The notes beneath the pieces were generated by a model. It searched no databases. It was not told where the DNA came from and was given only the letters and a program-made list of their open reading frames with translations. 55,862 nucleotides of DNA, taken from Nostoc sp. LPT (GTDB lineage Bacteria > Cyanobacteriota > Cyanobacteriia > Cyanobacteriales > Nostocaceae). The position numbers were made by a program, and so were the translations under genes. Positions 1-8,084 of this stretch are shown here, in pieces (positions within the stretch are counted from its first letter, which is position 1; each line of letters opens with the position of its first letter). The DNA lies in contig NZ_JABXKF010000163.1 in the NCBI RefSeq assembly GCF_017115165.1, positions 1-55,862 on the forward strand. The letters are read 5' to 3'.

Positions 1-25
1 CGCACTTAAACAACTTCATTGGCAT
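1..25 (-). CDS. vnfDG: Start of vnfDG (vanadium nitrogenase alpha/delta fusion), cut by window edge
   Basis: Only eight codons are present, read leftwards as MPMKLFKC. VnfD proteins begin with a closely similar MPM..-C sequence, and cyanobacterial vnfD is fused to vnfG. The product would be the catalytic vanadium-iron protein alpha subunit. The naming leans on the upstream region, which carries the same paired palindromes as vnfE and has the same leader as the copy at the right end. Because so few residues are visible, the fused nature of the gene is assumed from known cyanobacterial vnf clusters and not seen. Confidence 0.55.
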
Positions 26-208
26 GGTTGATTGCTCCTTGTGCAATTGCTGATATCAAGGAAGATTTTGATATTTCTATGCTCATCAGAAAACTTCTTT
101 GACTTCCTTGATTTAAAAATCCTATCAACAGATGAAAATATTAATAGTAATACTGATAACAATAGGCAAAATTAATGTTGCAATAGCAGGAACAAGTCTA
201 ATTATAAA

Positions 209-297
209 TAGACAATTCTGTCTAGATTTTAAAACATTACTGCTCCTAAATCTATAAAATGTTAAATAATGTAAATAGACAGACTATTCTAACTATA
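209..297 (-). promoter_or_regulatory. Paired palindromic operator upstream of left vnfDG
   Basis: On the minus strand the distal box contains AATAGTCTGTCTATT (within 274-297) and the proximal box is TAGACAGAATTGTCTA (209-224). The same pair, at nearly the same spacing of about 73 bp, occurs before vnfE and before the right-hand vnfDG. Palindromic boxes suit a dimeric HTH repressor. The VnfR proteins encoded in this window are the obvious candidates, but binding is inferred. Confidence 0.65.
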
Positions 298-364
298 AAT
301 GAAGAGATAAATGATTGATTTTCTATCTTGATTCTGGATGTTTCACTTGGATGAATCGGCGATA

Positions 365-440
365 TTTTTTCAAATTAAAACAACATAATAACGCAATTAT
401 TAGCTTTCCGGCTCTCTAGATGATGACTAATTGTAACCAC
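365..440 (+). pseudogene. Fragment of psiE-like 3' end and flank
   Basis: In the reverse complement this stretch matches the last codons and downstream flank of the psiE-like gene at 46216, including the pattern GGTTACAATTA followed by CTAGAGAGC. It is too short and too diverged to code. The same fragment lies upstream of the right-hand vnfDG, so it was part of the duplicated promoter segment. Confidence 0.5.
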
Positions 441-853
441 GAATACTGTTTGTAAATTAATTCCTCAGCGCAAGTAAATTGGCCAGATGTATGATATTCT
501 TGATTTATAGGGAATCTAAACCACTTCACGCACAAAGGATCTCCAAGCACTTGCGCTGTAGTGATGAAGCCAAATCCCATAAGTTAACCAATTGTTTGAT
601 GAACTGATGGTCTTGCTTTGCAAGTCTCTGGAGGATTGTGGAAGTACTTGATCGGTAGCAGTTCTGAAGTTCGGGGGGACTTTGGTCTGCTTGCAGTTCA
701 TCAATCACTTTTGGGATGAACCCTTTATTCTTTAATAGATAGTTTTTTCTTAAGTCATTAGAAAAAATCGAAGCTTTGGGGAATGAAAGAATAGAATAAG
801 CAATCGATAACAGTGTTTACGATTTAAGCAACTGGATCAAACAAACTTAATTC

Positions 854-1000
854 AACATCCATCTGGATGAAACACCCTGGTCTTTAAAAGGAATCAAAGA
901 ATGGTTAAGGGTGTTTTCCCATTTCCAATTATTGTTAATTTATCCTGCTGAGACACGTTATTGCATAGAGTTGAAAACTACGTTGGAAATTAAGGTATAA
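854..1000 (+). pseudogene. Degenerate transposase fragment, probably IS66-like
   Basis: A stop-bounded frame of 48 codons reads NIHLDETPWSLKGIKEWL and later AETRYCIELK. This resembles the DDE-type core of IS66-family transposases, where DET.W..KG..EWLW and DTRSRAELE are common. There is no start codon, and a stop lies directly upstream. It is a remnant with no coding ability. A second open fragment at 1084-1197 ends just before tetR and contains NNPEVGKIFVSIINEVLKNY; I do not recognise it. Confidence 0.45.
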
Positions 1001-1197
1001 CGGTGTAGTTATTTCTGATAATTACAGGCTATAACGTAAAAACCTAACAGAAATGTGAAATATTTGACACGTTTACAGCCTAACTTCAAAAACTTACTCA
1101 AGCTTCAGGTTTAAACAATCCTGAAGTTGGGAAAATCTTTGTCAGTATTATTAACGAAGTATTGAAAAATTACACATTATTCAAGGATGTGATCTAA

Positions 1198-1812
1198 ATG
1201 ATTAAACCGAAAACAACCCGTAAATCTGTTCACGATCGCATCCTAAGTACAGCATCAGGCTTGTTTTATCGAGAGGGAATTCGCAATGTCGGTATTGACA
1301 GAATCGTTGCGGAATCTGGCGTTGCTAAAATGTCGCTCTACAATCATTTCAAGTCAAAGGATGCATTGATTGAAGCGTGGCTGCGACAACAGGATGAACA
1401 ATGGTGTGAATGGCTCAAAACCACGATTGAGCAACGAGCTTCTGACCCATCCCAACAACTATTGGTAATATTTGATGCTCTGCGGGAATGGTTTGAGGGA
1501 CCAGATTTTCGAGGTTGTGCATTCATTAATGCAACAGTTGAACTAGCCAATGCTGACCATCCTGGACATCGAGTGGCATTGGAGCATCAACAATCGATTT
1601 ACCGCTACATCAAGAACCTTGCTCAAGCCGCAGAAGTTTCATCGCCGGAACAGTTAGCTAGGCAACTGCTTCTGTTGGTGCAAGGTGCGATCGTGGTTGC
1701 GATGATGGAAGGAAGTTGGTCAACCGCTTCACAGGCGAAAAAAGTGGCGGCAACCTTAATCCAGACTGCATCAAAATCTGGCGTTACCGAAACAGTGCTG
1801 AGTGTTGAGTAA
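1198..1812 (+). CDS. TetR/AcrR-family transcriptional regulator
   Basis: The 204-residue protein has a typical TetR N-terminal helix-turn-helix at about residues 12-58: RILSTASGLFYREG, then GIDRIVAESGVAKMSLYNHF and KDALIEAWL. The rest is a helical ligand-binding and dimer domain, which is the normal length for the family. The effector and targets cannot be read from sequence. The glutamine amidotransferase 71 bp downstream is on the same strand and could be co-transcribed. A clear partial copy of this gene (codons around 115-158) lies at 49645-49787, so the gene was once duplicated. Confidence 0.9.
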   Translation: MIKPKTTRKSVHDRILSTASGLFYREGIRNVGIDRIVAESGVAKMSLYNHFKSKDALIEAWLRQQDEQWCEWLKTTIEQRASDPSQQLLVIFDALREWFEGPDFRGCAFINATVELANADHPGHRVALEHQQSIYRYIKNLAQAAEVSSPEQLARQLLLLVQGAIVVAMMEGSWSTASQAKKVAATLIQTASKSGVTETVLSVE

Positions 1813-1883
1813 AAAAGTCTATTATACTATTATATAATTTAATGTAAAAAATCACACTGCAACTAAGTTCGGAGCAGTCAGGG

Positions 1884-2582
1884 ATGAGAATTCATTACTT
1901 ACAACATGTGCCATTTGAAGGACTTGCTAGTATTGAACACTGGTTAACAAAGAAAGATTATATTCTCTCCGTAACTAAGTTTTACAATGGTGACAGTTTA
2001 CCATCTGTTGATGACCTAAATTGGGTGATAGTAATGGGTGGGTCGATGAATATTTATGAGGATGATAAATATCCTTGGTTGACTTTAGAAAAACATTTTA
2101 TTGAAGAAGCAATCAAAAAGAATAAAATAGTTATTGGCATTTGTCTTGGTTCGCAGCTAATCGCTGATGTTTTAGGTTCTAAGGTTTACAAAGGTCAGGA
2201 GAAAGAAATAGGTTGGTATCCGATTCAAGTGACCACAGAAGTACAAAAATCTGCTGTTTTTGCTTCATTCCCTGCATCTATCACTGTGTTTCATTGGCAT
2301 AGTGATACTTTTGACTTACCACTGGGTGCTGTACGACTAGCCTATAGTGAAGTATGTGTAAATCAAGCTTTTATTTATGAAGATAGAGTATTAGGTTTGC
2401 AATTTCACCTAGAATCAACTCAAGACAGTGTTCGCCAAATTATTGAAAATTGCGCTTCGGAATTAGTTGCAGATAAATATATTCAGAAACCTGAAGAAAT
2501 GCTGGCACGGGATGATGATTTTAGTAATATAAACACTGTTATGCACAAAATATTAGATTATTTTGCAACTTTTACAAAATAA
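1884..2582 (+). CDS. Class I glutamine amidotransferase (GMP synthase-like)
   Basis: The 232-residue protein shows the class I GATase triad: nucleophile Cys in VIGICLGSQLIA and His/Glu in LGLQFHLES. There is no synthetase domain, so it is a stand-alone GATase of the type usually annotated GMP synthase-like. Such enzymes hydrolyse glutamine or act on gamma-glutamyl compounds. The substrate here is unknown. It lies after tetR on the same strand. Its base composition is AT-richer than its neighbours. Confidence 0.85.
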   Translation: MRIHYLQHVPFEGLASIEHWLTKKDYILSVTKFYNGDSLPSVDDLNWVIVMGGSMNIYEDDKYPWLTLEKHFIEEAIKKNKIVIGICLGSQLIADVLGSKVYKGQEKEIGWYPIQVTTEVQKSAVFASFPASITVFHWHSDTFDLPLGAVRLAYSEVCVNQAFIYEDRVLGLQFHLESTQDSVRQIIENCASELVADKYIQKPEEMLARDDDFSNINTVMHKILDYFATFTK

Positions 2583-2611
2583 TCTAATATTTATCACGCA
2601 ATAAAGCTGAG

Positions 2612-2796
2612 TTATTGCATCAAAATCTGACGGCTTAAAATACTCATGACTTCATCTGGATTACCTGTTGGTAGTACGACACTCCAATCACCAACGTTGG
2701 CATAGCCGAGAACTTGCAACAAGTGAATTGTGCTGGTAACGGCTTTTGGTGAACCAATTAATAAATGTTTAATCGGTTCTCTTTTTGGCGATGGCT
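2612..2796 (-). pseudogene. Truncated small conserved cyanobacterial protein
   Basis: The minus strand reads EPIKHLLIGSPKAVTSTI, then LQVLGYANVGDWSVVLPTGNPDEVMSIL and a stop. I recognise this as resembling a short hypothetical protein family common in Nostoc-type genomes. An in-frame stop lies a few codons upstream with no start codon between, so the 5' end appears lost. Function is unknown. Confidence 0.45.
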
Positions 2797-2799
2797 TTT

Positions 2800-3480
2800 A
2801 GTCAGATAAATTCAGAGGGGGTGCGTTGTTACCTTGAGTAGGTAAATACTGCTTTTGTTGTGATTTGGCGAACTTTTTTGATTGTGTCATGATCATAGTT
2901 GACTCCAATAGAGTATCGACAAATCTAAATGCAGTTAACTTCACAAGTGAAAATGTTGGCACAGCAGTAGGTAATGGTGAGGTGATCCTTCGGACAGGGA
3001 GTGGGGGCACATCATGGGTTAATCAAAATAAATAGCAGGAAATCCGTAGCGATTGTCTTGAGAATCAAGACAATCGCTACGAGTAGACTCACTGTTTACG
3101 AAGACTAGCGAAAGATAGTCGATGCGCTCAATGTTCTAACAAGCGGTTGCACGCGGAACGGAAACTTATGCTATGGTATGATGCGAAGTGCGTCGCCGTC
3201 CGGTGAGCCGCAAGCTGTTATGCTGCTTAGTGCTCAGTGAAGACAGTAGTCGGAAAGTTACTTATCGGAGTTCAGCGTAGGTTGCCCAGAGGCATTTGTG
3301 ATAGTGATACTCCGTAGGACTCACTTCGCGATCGCAATTTATTTGATATTAGCTAAAGTGTGTCTTAAATTTGCTTCAAAGCTCTTGGTCTGTCGCCGCT
3401 CAGCTGTGTCGTTAGACCGCCAAATCTCAGTAGTTCAATAGTAAACCATAACAAAATTTGTGAGAGCATGATTTCTGTGC
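2800..3480. other. Gene-poor stretch with debris
   Basis: No convincing gene is visible. The plus strand at about 2900-3033 has an open frame containing VNFTSENVGTAVGNGEVILR that ends in a stop. It may be the tail of a lost secreted protein, but I cannot name it. A strong hairpin lies at 3045-3081. The 3180-3230 stretch is rich in CpG-type cyanobacterial repeat sequence. Confidence 0.3.
3045..3081. repeat. Perfect 17-bp hairpin, cyanobacterial palindromic repeat
   Basis: CGTAGCGATTGTCTTGA, a three-base loop GAA, then the exact complement. It has no following T-run and no gene immediately before it, so it is more likely a dispersed palindromic repeat than a terminator. Confidence 0.7.
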
Positions 3481-3520
3481 AATCAGTTTTCTTACTTTCA
3501 TACCGACAAACGACTCTGAA

Positions 3521-3877
3521 TTGCAAATCCAAGCTCAGAGAATCCAGGATGCAATTGCCTTCACACCCTTTGAGCAATGCCAGCCTTTGAGCCGCGAATT
3601 TGCCAACATTCCTGCTCGTCCTGGTATCTATGCAATCAGACACAAAACTGATGGGTTGCTTTACATCGGTAAAACTAAGAGTTTGCGAGGTCGCTTCAGT
3701 GGTGGACACAAGGCTTTTTTATGGGCATAGCTTGACAAATATAGCGATGAAGACGTTCGTATTGCGATGCAGCCAATTTCTTACTGGGAAAACCCTGCGC
3801 TACTATTGGAGTTAGAAGCAATTATTCTAAGAGCTACCGAACCTCCTTACAACGTCCAAATTCCATCCGAGAGGTGA
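3521..3877 (+). pseudogene. GIY-YIG nuclease-family gene with an internal stop
   Basis: The frame encodes PARPGIYAIRH...GLLYIGKTKSLRGRF, which is the GIY-YIG catalytic core with YIG and the conserved Arg. A TAG codon at 3728-3730 interrupts it after residue 69. The same frame then continues for 48 more codons, ending in ILRATEPPYNVQIP, where the family's conserved E.....PP.N motif sits. A single nonsense mutation therefore broke the gene. The start is probably TTG at 3521, as no ATG precedes it in frame. Confidence 0.7.
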
Positions 3878-3881
3878 ACCT

Positions 3882-4112
3882 ATGCAAGCTAAACTTCAAG
3901 AGCAACTTACGAGTGCTGATGCTGAAGTCATCTTAGGGCGTTTACCTGAGCGAATTTGAGAAGCTTTGATTGCTCGTGCTACCGAAATTGAGTATCCAGT
4001 CGAAGCGGTAATTGAAATGGCGTTCACGTAGTGTCTCTGAAAGAGAATCGCCAGTTTCCTTGATACAGAGGCATTGGGTTTTGCAGATTGCAAACCAGGA
4101 AGAGGGCAATAA
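3882..4112 (+). pseudogene. Small antitoxin-like gene broken by a stop and a repeat insertion
   Basis: The gene starts 4 bp after the GIY-YIG frame ends. It reads MQAKLQEQLTSADAEVILG, then a TGA at 3957-3959 where an Arg codon would be expected. It continues IEYPVEAVIEMA, after which a repeat-like insertion (GTTCACGTAGTGTCTCTGAA) shifts the frame. The final part reads IASFLDTEALGFADC. The two lesions make it non-functional. It was probably the partner of the GIY-YIG gene. The family is not one I can name. Confidence 0.55.
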
Positions 4113-4133
4113 AAAATTCAATAGGCTAAAAGC

Positions 4134-4496
4134 ATGACTATAGTAGCAATTTTATCAACAAGAGACGCTAGCGGTGAGAAATCCTATCGTGCGATCGCAG
4201 GAGAGAAACATTCGGTTGGCAAAACTGCGGGGCAAGCTTTAGATGCGTTAACTGCCCAGTTGGGTGAGACTGAGTTTAGTGCGCTACTGGTCATTCAAAG
4301 CTTTCATCCCGACACATTCTTTAGTGCCCAGCAACAAGAACGGTTATCAGAGTTGATGAGATTATGGCGATCGGCACGGGATCGGGGACAAGAATTGCTA
4401 CCAGAACAACAGGCACAGCTGGATTACTTGGTTGAGGCTGAATTGAGAGCGGCGACAGCCCGTACTGCTGCGTTGATGCAGCCAGAGAATTCATGA
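4134..4496 (+). CDS. Conserved cyanobacterial hypothetical protein next to an HNH nuclease
   Basis: A 120-residue protein with no motif I recognise. The second half is mostly helical and rich in Gln, Glu and Ala (LPEQQAQLDYLVEAELRAAT). Its last codons overlap the HNH start by 4 bp, which indicates translational coupling. Pairs of this kind occur in cyanobacteria, so it may be a small accessory or immunity-like partner, but this is only inferred from position. Confidence 0.7.
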   Translation: MTIVAILSTRDASGEKSYRAIAGEKHSVGKTAGQALDALTAQLGETEFSALLVIQSFHPDTFFSAQQQERLSELMRLWRSARDRGQELLPEQQAQLDYLVEAELRAATARTAALMQPENS

Positions 4497-4894
4497 ATCC
4501 TTATTATACTGTGATCGCGGGACGAGCCAACCATCGTTGTGAGTACTGCCAAGCTCCTGAAGTCGTTTTCAATTTTCCGTTTGAGGTGGAGCATATTATT
4601 CCAATTTATCGGCAAGGTGCAAATAATAAAGCAAATCTAGCCCTTGCGTGTCGCTCCTGTAATCTCCGTAAAGGAACTCGGATCAGTGGCACTTTGCCTG
4701 ATTCCAATACTGAAGTTCGGCTATTTCATCCAAGAGAAAATCAGTGGAGTGAACATTTTCAGGTTGATGTTGAATCTGGCAAAATTAGTGGAATGACTCC
4801 AGTTGGAGAAGTTACAGTAGAGTCTTTGGCGATGAACAGTTCTGCTCAGGTAGCAGCACGGCAATTATGGATTCGATTGGGGTTGTTTCCGTAG
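4493..4894 (+). CDS. HNH endonuclease
   Basis: The 133-residue protein contains the HNH fold: CEYCQAP supplies the first two zinc cysteines, VEHIIPI supplies the catalytic His, then NLALACRSCNLRKG supplies the Asn and the second Cys pair. This matches small stand-alone HNH nucleases related to the McrA/5-methylcytosine restriction type. The ATGA overlap with the upstream 120-residue gene shows they are one operon. Whether it acts in defence, in mobile DNA or as a homing-type nuclease cannot be told from the sequence. Confidence 0.88.
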   Translation: MNPYYTVIAGRANHRCEYCQAPEVVFNFPFEVEHIIPIYRQGANNKANLALACRSCNLRKGTRISGTLPDSNTEVRLFHPRENQWSEHFQVDVESGKISGMTPVGEVTVESLAMNSSAQVAARQLWIRLGLFP

Positions 4895-4965
4895 TCATGC
4901 AGCACAACAACGCCCATGCACCCGACCATTGAGAGGTTATCGCCGGATCAGTAACGCCATTTTTT

Positions 4966-6048
4966 CTAAACAAAATGTGCATCTTTAGGATTGAATGCCA
5001 GCTTAATTATTTCATGGGGATATACATTATCGAATATATGATTTCGAGGCACTCTGGCGATTAAAGTTTGTTCTCCCACCTTAACCCAAATACTACAAAT
5101 CCCAATCCCATTTAAAACCCGTTCTACTAGCCCTTCAATAATTACCGAACACAGTTTGTGTCGAATTGAAGAACTTGCATCGTAAAGATTGAAAGTATCG
5201 CCAGATAAACAACATACAGTAATTGGCTTTGTGATTTCCCCAGGATATAAAAACTCTATACCGTTTGCAAGTTTGATAAAACTCCCACGGCTACTCCGTT
5301 CTACATGGCACGGAATAATATTATCTATTCCTACGAGTCTGGCAAGCTGCTCGTTAGCTGGTCGGCGGATGATAGTTTCCAAGTTATCATCCTGGACAAT
5401 ACAACCGTCAAATAAAGCGATCGCTCGATCAGCAAAATGCAGTATATCTGTAAAATTATGACTGACTAATATGACTGCTGATCCTCTGGCTTGGGCCCAT
5501 TGTCTAATTTTCTCGATCATCTGGGGACGTATTCCCACATCTAAAGAGGCAGAAGGCTCATCTAAAAGCAGCAATTCGGAATCAGCAACTAAACCGCAGG
5601 CAATACAAACCCGCTTGGCTTCACCACCAGACAAAGAACGAGCTGACTGATTTGCCAGGTGTTCACAGCCAAAAGTTGCAAGTGCAGTATGTACCGTTTG
5701 CTTAATCTTGTGTGTTGGTGTTTTGCGAAACTTTAATACTTTGGCAACATTATTAAAAACAGTGTCATTCAGTAGTAAGGTTTCCTGAAATACCAAAGCC
5801 GAACGACGACGCAACAATGTTTTATTGGTATTGCGGACATCCTCTCCAAATAATTGCATCTCACCACGGTAAGGTTGCAAGAGATTGATTGTTCTTAACA
5901 AAGTGCTTTTACCAGCGCCATTTGGGCCAAGCACAGCGACCAGTTCCCCAGGACGGACTGCAAAATTGTCAATTGACAGGATATTTTTACGTGTTTTGCT
6001 ATCGACGCTAACCTGTCGCATATTCAGGACATACTCGTTAGTACTCAT
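4966..6048 (-). CDS. vupC: Vanadate/tungstate-type ABC transporter, ATP-binding protein (VupC-like)
   Basis: Residues 1-235 form an ABC ATPase: Walker A GPNGAGKS at 41-48, signature LSGGEAKR, Walker B LLLLDEPSAS and H-loop SHNF. The remaining 120 residues form a C-terminal regulatory region like the TOBE domains of oxyanion importers. The gene overlaps the permease stop by 4 bp. The set resembles the tungstate Tup system, and cyanobacterial VupABC (vanadate) belongs to that family. The vanadate assignment rests on the vnf genes in the window. Confidence 0.8.
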   Translation of the reverse strand: MSTNEYVLNMRQVSVDSKTRKNILSIDNFAVRPGELVAVLGPNGAGKSTLLRTINLLQPYRGEMQLFGEDVRNTNKTLLRRRSALVFQETLLLNDTVFNNVAKVLKFRKTPTHKIKQTVHTALATFGCEHLANQSARSLSGGEAKRVCIACGLVADSELLLLDEPSASLDVGIRPQMIEKIRQWAQARGSAVILVSHNFTDILHFADRAIALFDGCIVQDDNLETIIRRPANEQLARLVGIDNIIPCHVERSSRGSFIKLANGIEFLYPGEITKPITVCCLSGDTFNLYDASSSIRHKLCSVIIEGLVERVLNGIGICSIWVKVGEQTLIARVPRNHIFDNVYPHEIIKLAFNPKDAHFV

Positions 6049-6794
6049 AGAATTTTCTTGTCATGCTGTAGGATAGTCAGGAACACGATAACGGTGTATG
6101 TAATGATCAGGAGAATATATGCGATCGCGATCGCAACATCGTAATTTCCTTTCCCTACTTCCAAAACAATCGCTGTAGTTAGGACTCTTGTCTGCCCCTT
6201 GATATTGCCGCCCACCATCATGGATGCACCAACTTCCGAGATGACGCGACCAAAACCAGCCATGATTGCAGCCATTAACCCTAACCGTGCTTCCTTGATT
6301 AGCAACCAGTTGACTTGCCACTGTGTCGCCCCCATTGATAACAGTCGCCAGCGTAGTTTCGGATTAATACTGATAATTGCCGTAAAACTGAAGCCAGCTA
6401 CAATGGGAAAAGCAATGATCGCTTCGGCTATGATCATAGCTGTGGGCGTGTACATCAAATCAAGATTTCCTAACGGGCCAGACCGCCACAAAAACAGACT
6501 GACAAATAAACCGACTACCACAGGTGGCAATCCCATACCGAAGTTAATCAAACTAGTCAGAGTCTGCTTGCCAACGAAATCCACTAATGCTAGCCACAGT
6601 CCTAATGGTAGTCCCAGTAAAACGCTAATGGCTGTAGCTGTTCCAGAGACGAACAATGTCATCGTCATGACTTGAAAAACGTCGCGATCGCCACTGGTTA
6701 ATAGCTCAAAAGCTTTGAAAGCTCCTTCGATGATTGTATTCACAAATACAAATCTCTTAAAAAACTGGAAAAGAATACTTAAATATGCAGTCAA
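6045..6794 (-). CDS. vupB: Vanadate/tungstate-type ABC transporter permease (VupB-like)
   Basis: A 249-residue integral membrane protein with about five to six hydrophobic segments. The cytoplasmic loop, carrying EARLGLMAAIMAGFGRVISEVG, is the EAA-type contact site for the ATPase. The family is the TupB/ModB group of oxyanion permeases. It is the middle gene of the operon vupA-vupB-vupC read right to left, with 32 bp to vupA and an ATGA overlap with vupC. Substrate choice between tungstate, molybdate and vanadate is inferred from context. Confidence 0.8.
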   Translation of the reverse strand: MTAYLSILFQFFKRFVFVNTIIEGAFKAFELLTSGDRDVFQVMTMTLFVSGTATAISVLLGLPLGLWLALVDFVGKQTLTSLINFGMGLPPVVVGLFVSLFLWRSGPLGNLDLMYTPTAMIIAEAIIAFPIVAGFSFTAIISINPKLRWRLLSMGATQWQVNWLLIKEARLGLMAAIMAGFGRVISEVGASMMVGGNIKGQTRVLTTAIVLEVGKGNYDVAIAIAYILLIITYTVIVFLTILQHDKKIL

Positions 6795-6826
6795 GCAACC
6801 CTTAATGATTTGATGCTCAAGTTTTT

Positions 6827-7705
6827 CTAAAAGCCGTAATCTTTCTCCGTTTTACCAGCATCAACATAAAATAGCGTTTGTTTGAACTCTTTTTTCCCGT
6901 GGGCTGCAATTATTGTCTGTCCTTCAGGAGATAAGACAAAATTAATAAACGCTTTAGCTCCTACGCTATTCACTCTGGGGAATTTCTTTGGGTTGACCTC
7001 CAGAACATGGTACAGATTTAAGAGTTTCTTGTCTCCTTGCACCAGTACTGGTAAAGACAGGTTTTTCTTCTGAAATATATAGGTTGCTCGATCTGCTAAG
7101 GTATATCCTAGTTTTTGATTAGCAATTTGCAAAGTTTGCGCCATCCCTGAACCTGTTTGCTGATACCAAGTGCCAGATGGTGTGATATTTGCCTGTTGCC
7201 ATAAATCTTTTTCTAGTTTATTAGTCCCTGAGTCATCACCCCGCGATACAAACAATGCTTGATTTTTAGCAATCAGGGAGAATGCTTCGACAGCATTCTT
7301 TTTCCCTCGGATTTTTGCCTTGTCCGCATCTGGGCCGACAATCACAAAGTCATTGTGCATTACCAAGTGCCGATTAATTACCGCACCACCTGACAAAACT
7401 TTGCGTTCGGCTTTAGGTGAATTGACGAATAGCGCGTCAACTTCACCTTTTTCAGCCAGAGCCAAAGCTTGTCCAGTGCCGACTGCAACCTTTTTGAGCT
7501 TATATCCTGTTTTCTTTTCAATTGCTGGAACTAAATCATCTAGTAGTCCACTATCCTCAATGCTGGTTGTCATCGCCACAATCACATTTTTATTCGTTGG
7601 GGATTGTGCAATAGCTGGCTTTTGCTTGACCAACATATCACTAGCTTCAGCACTCAGAATCGCCAAGCAACATGCCAAAAATCCAATGAAAATTCTCCGA
7701 ATCAT
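6827..7705 (-). CDS. vupA: Vanadate/tungstate-type periplasmic binding protein (VupA-like)
   Basis: The protein has a signal peptide (MIRRIFIGFLACCLAILSAEA) followed by a TupA-like solute-binding fold. Oxyanion-binding signatures include MTTSIEDSGLLDDLVPA, VGTGQALALAEKGEVDALFV, HNDFVIVGP, SRGDDSGTNKLE and TGSGMAQTLQIA, all typical of TupA-type proteins. An in-frame ATG ten codons upstream (7735) is possible, but the 7705 start has an AGAGG ribosome site and begins the signal peptide directly. It heads the operon. Upstream lies the nifV remnant, so the native promoter may be altered. Confidence 0.82.
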   Translation of the reverse strand: MIRRIFIGFLACCLAILSAEASDMLVKQKPAIAQSPTNKNVIVAMTTSIEDSGLLDDLVPAIEKKTGYKLKKVAVGTGQALALAEKGEVDALFVNSPKAERKVLSGGAVINRHLVMHNDFVIVGPDADKAKIRGKKNAVEAFSLIAKNQALFVSRGDDSGTNKLEKDLWQQANITPSGTWYQQTGSGMAQTLQIANQKLGYTLADRATYIFQKKNLSLPVLVQGDKKLLNLYHVLEVNPKKFPRVNSVGAKAFINFVLSPEGQTIIAAHGKKEFKQTLFYVDAGKTEKDYGF

Positions 7706-7783
7706 AGAACCTCTAGAAATATATGATTTACGCATTGACAGAGAAATAAGTTGTTACACAAAAGCACATTAAGACAGCACAGG

Positions 7784-8080
7784 AGCGATGGCAATTTTTT
7801 CCTCAACGTTGAAAGCTTTACCTGCGACTTGTTCGCCATCTTGTAAGCTCGACTTTATCCAAAATTAAAAACTCGCTTTCTTTATCCGGCAAAAACCCTA
7901 GCTTTTTGGCAAATACTTTTTCCACGTCACAGATTATAGATGAAGTTAAAAAAGTAAAACTACTGTCCTACAAAGGTTTCAGCTTAAGCAATCGCGTTGC
8001 GAAAAAAATGGATAAAGTCGAGGTAAGGTCGTATCGTTAATCTGAATGGTATGGTTGTTTATAGTGAAGTGATGATTCAT
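7784..8080 (-). pseudogene. nifV: nifV 5' remnant split by a MITE
   Basis: The minus strand starts MNHHFTINNHTIQINDT. It is interrupted by a 175-bp element and then resumes with DGEQVAGKAFNVEEKIAIA. It aligns with the first 40 or so codons of the intact nifV at 50508-51644. The homology stops at about 7784, where the DNA leading into vupA begins. The order vnfR then nifV is the same as in the intact copy. This is therefore the decayed end of a duplicated vnfR-nifV block, with the rest of nifV deleted. Confidence 0.85.
7848..8022. mobile_element. 175-bp MITE with 13-bp terminal inverted repeats, 5-bp target duplication
   Basis: The ends are CTCGACTTTATCC and its exact reverse complement. GTAAG flanks both sides (7843-7847 and 8023-8027). 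Joining the flanks restores the nifV reading as seen in the intact copy, so this is a clean insertion. The interior has no transposase. It is presumably mobilised in trans by a related IS elsewhere in the genome. Confidence 0.85.
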
Positions 8081-8084
8081 GACT

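Larger units (their letters stand above)
1..522. repeat. Left arm of a ~520-bp inverted duplication (vnfDG upstream region)
   Basis: Bases 1-55 are an exact reverse complement of 55808-55862. Beyond that the match is imperfect but continues through the leader, the two palindromic motifs, a stretch reading ATATCGCCGATT, a psiE 3' fragment and the segment GAATATCATACATCTG. It fades near base 522, matching 55343 on the right. The two arms are therefore diverged copies of one promoter region, each followed by a vnfDG start. Confidence 0.85.

Noticed and set aside
3365..3709. 114-codon open frame on the minus strand
   Set aside because: It covers the GIY-YIG core in antisense and has no domain of its own.
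6199..6675. 158-codon open frame on the plus strand
   Set aside because: It is the antisense of vupB, which has membrane segments and operon overlaps.
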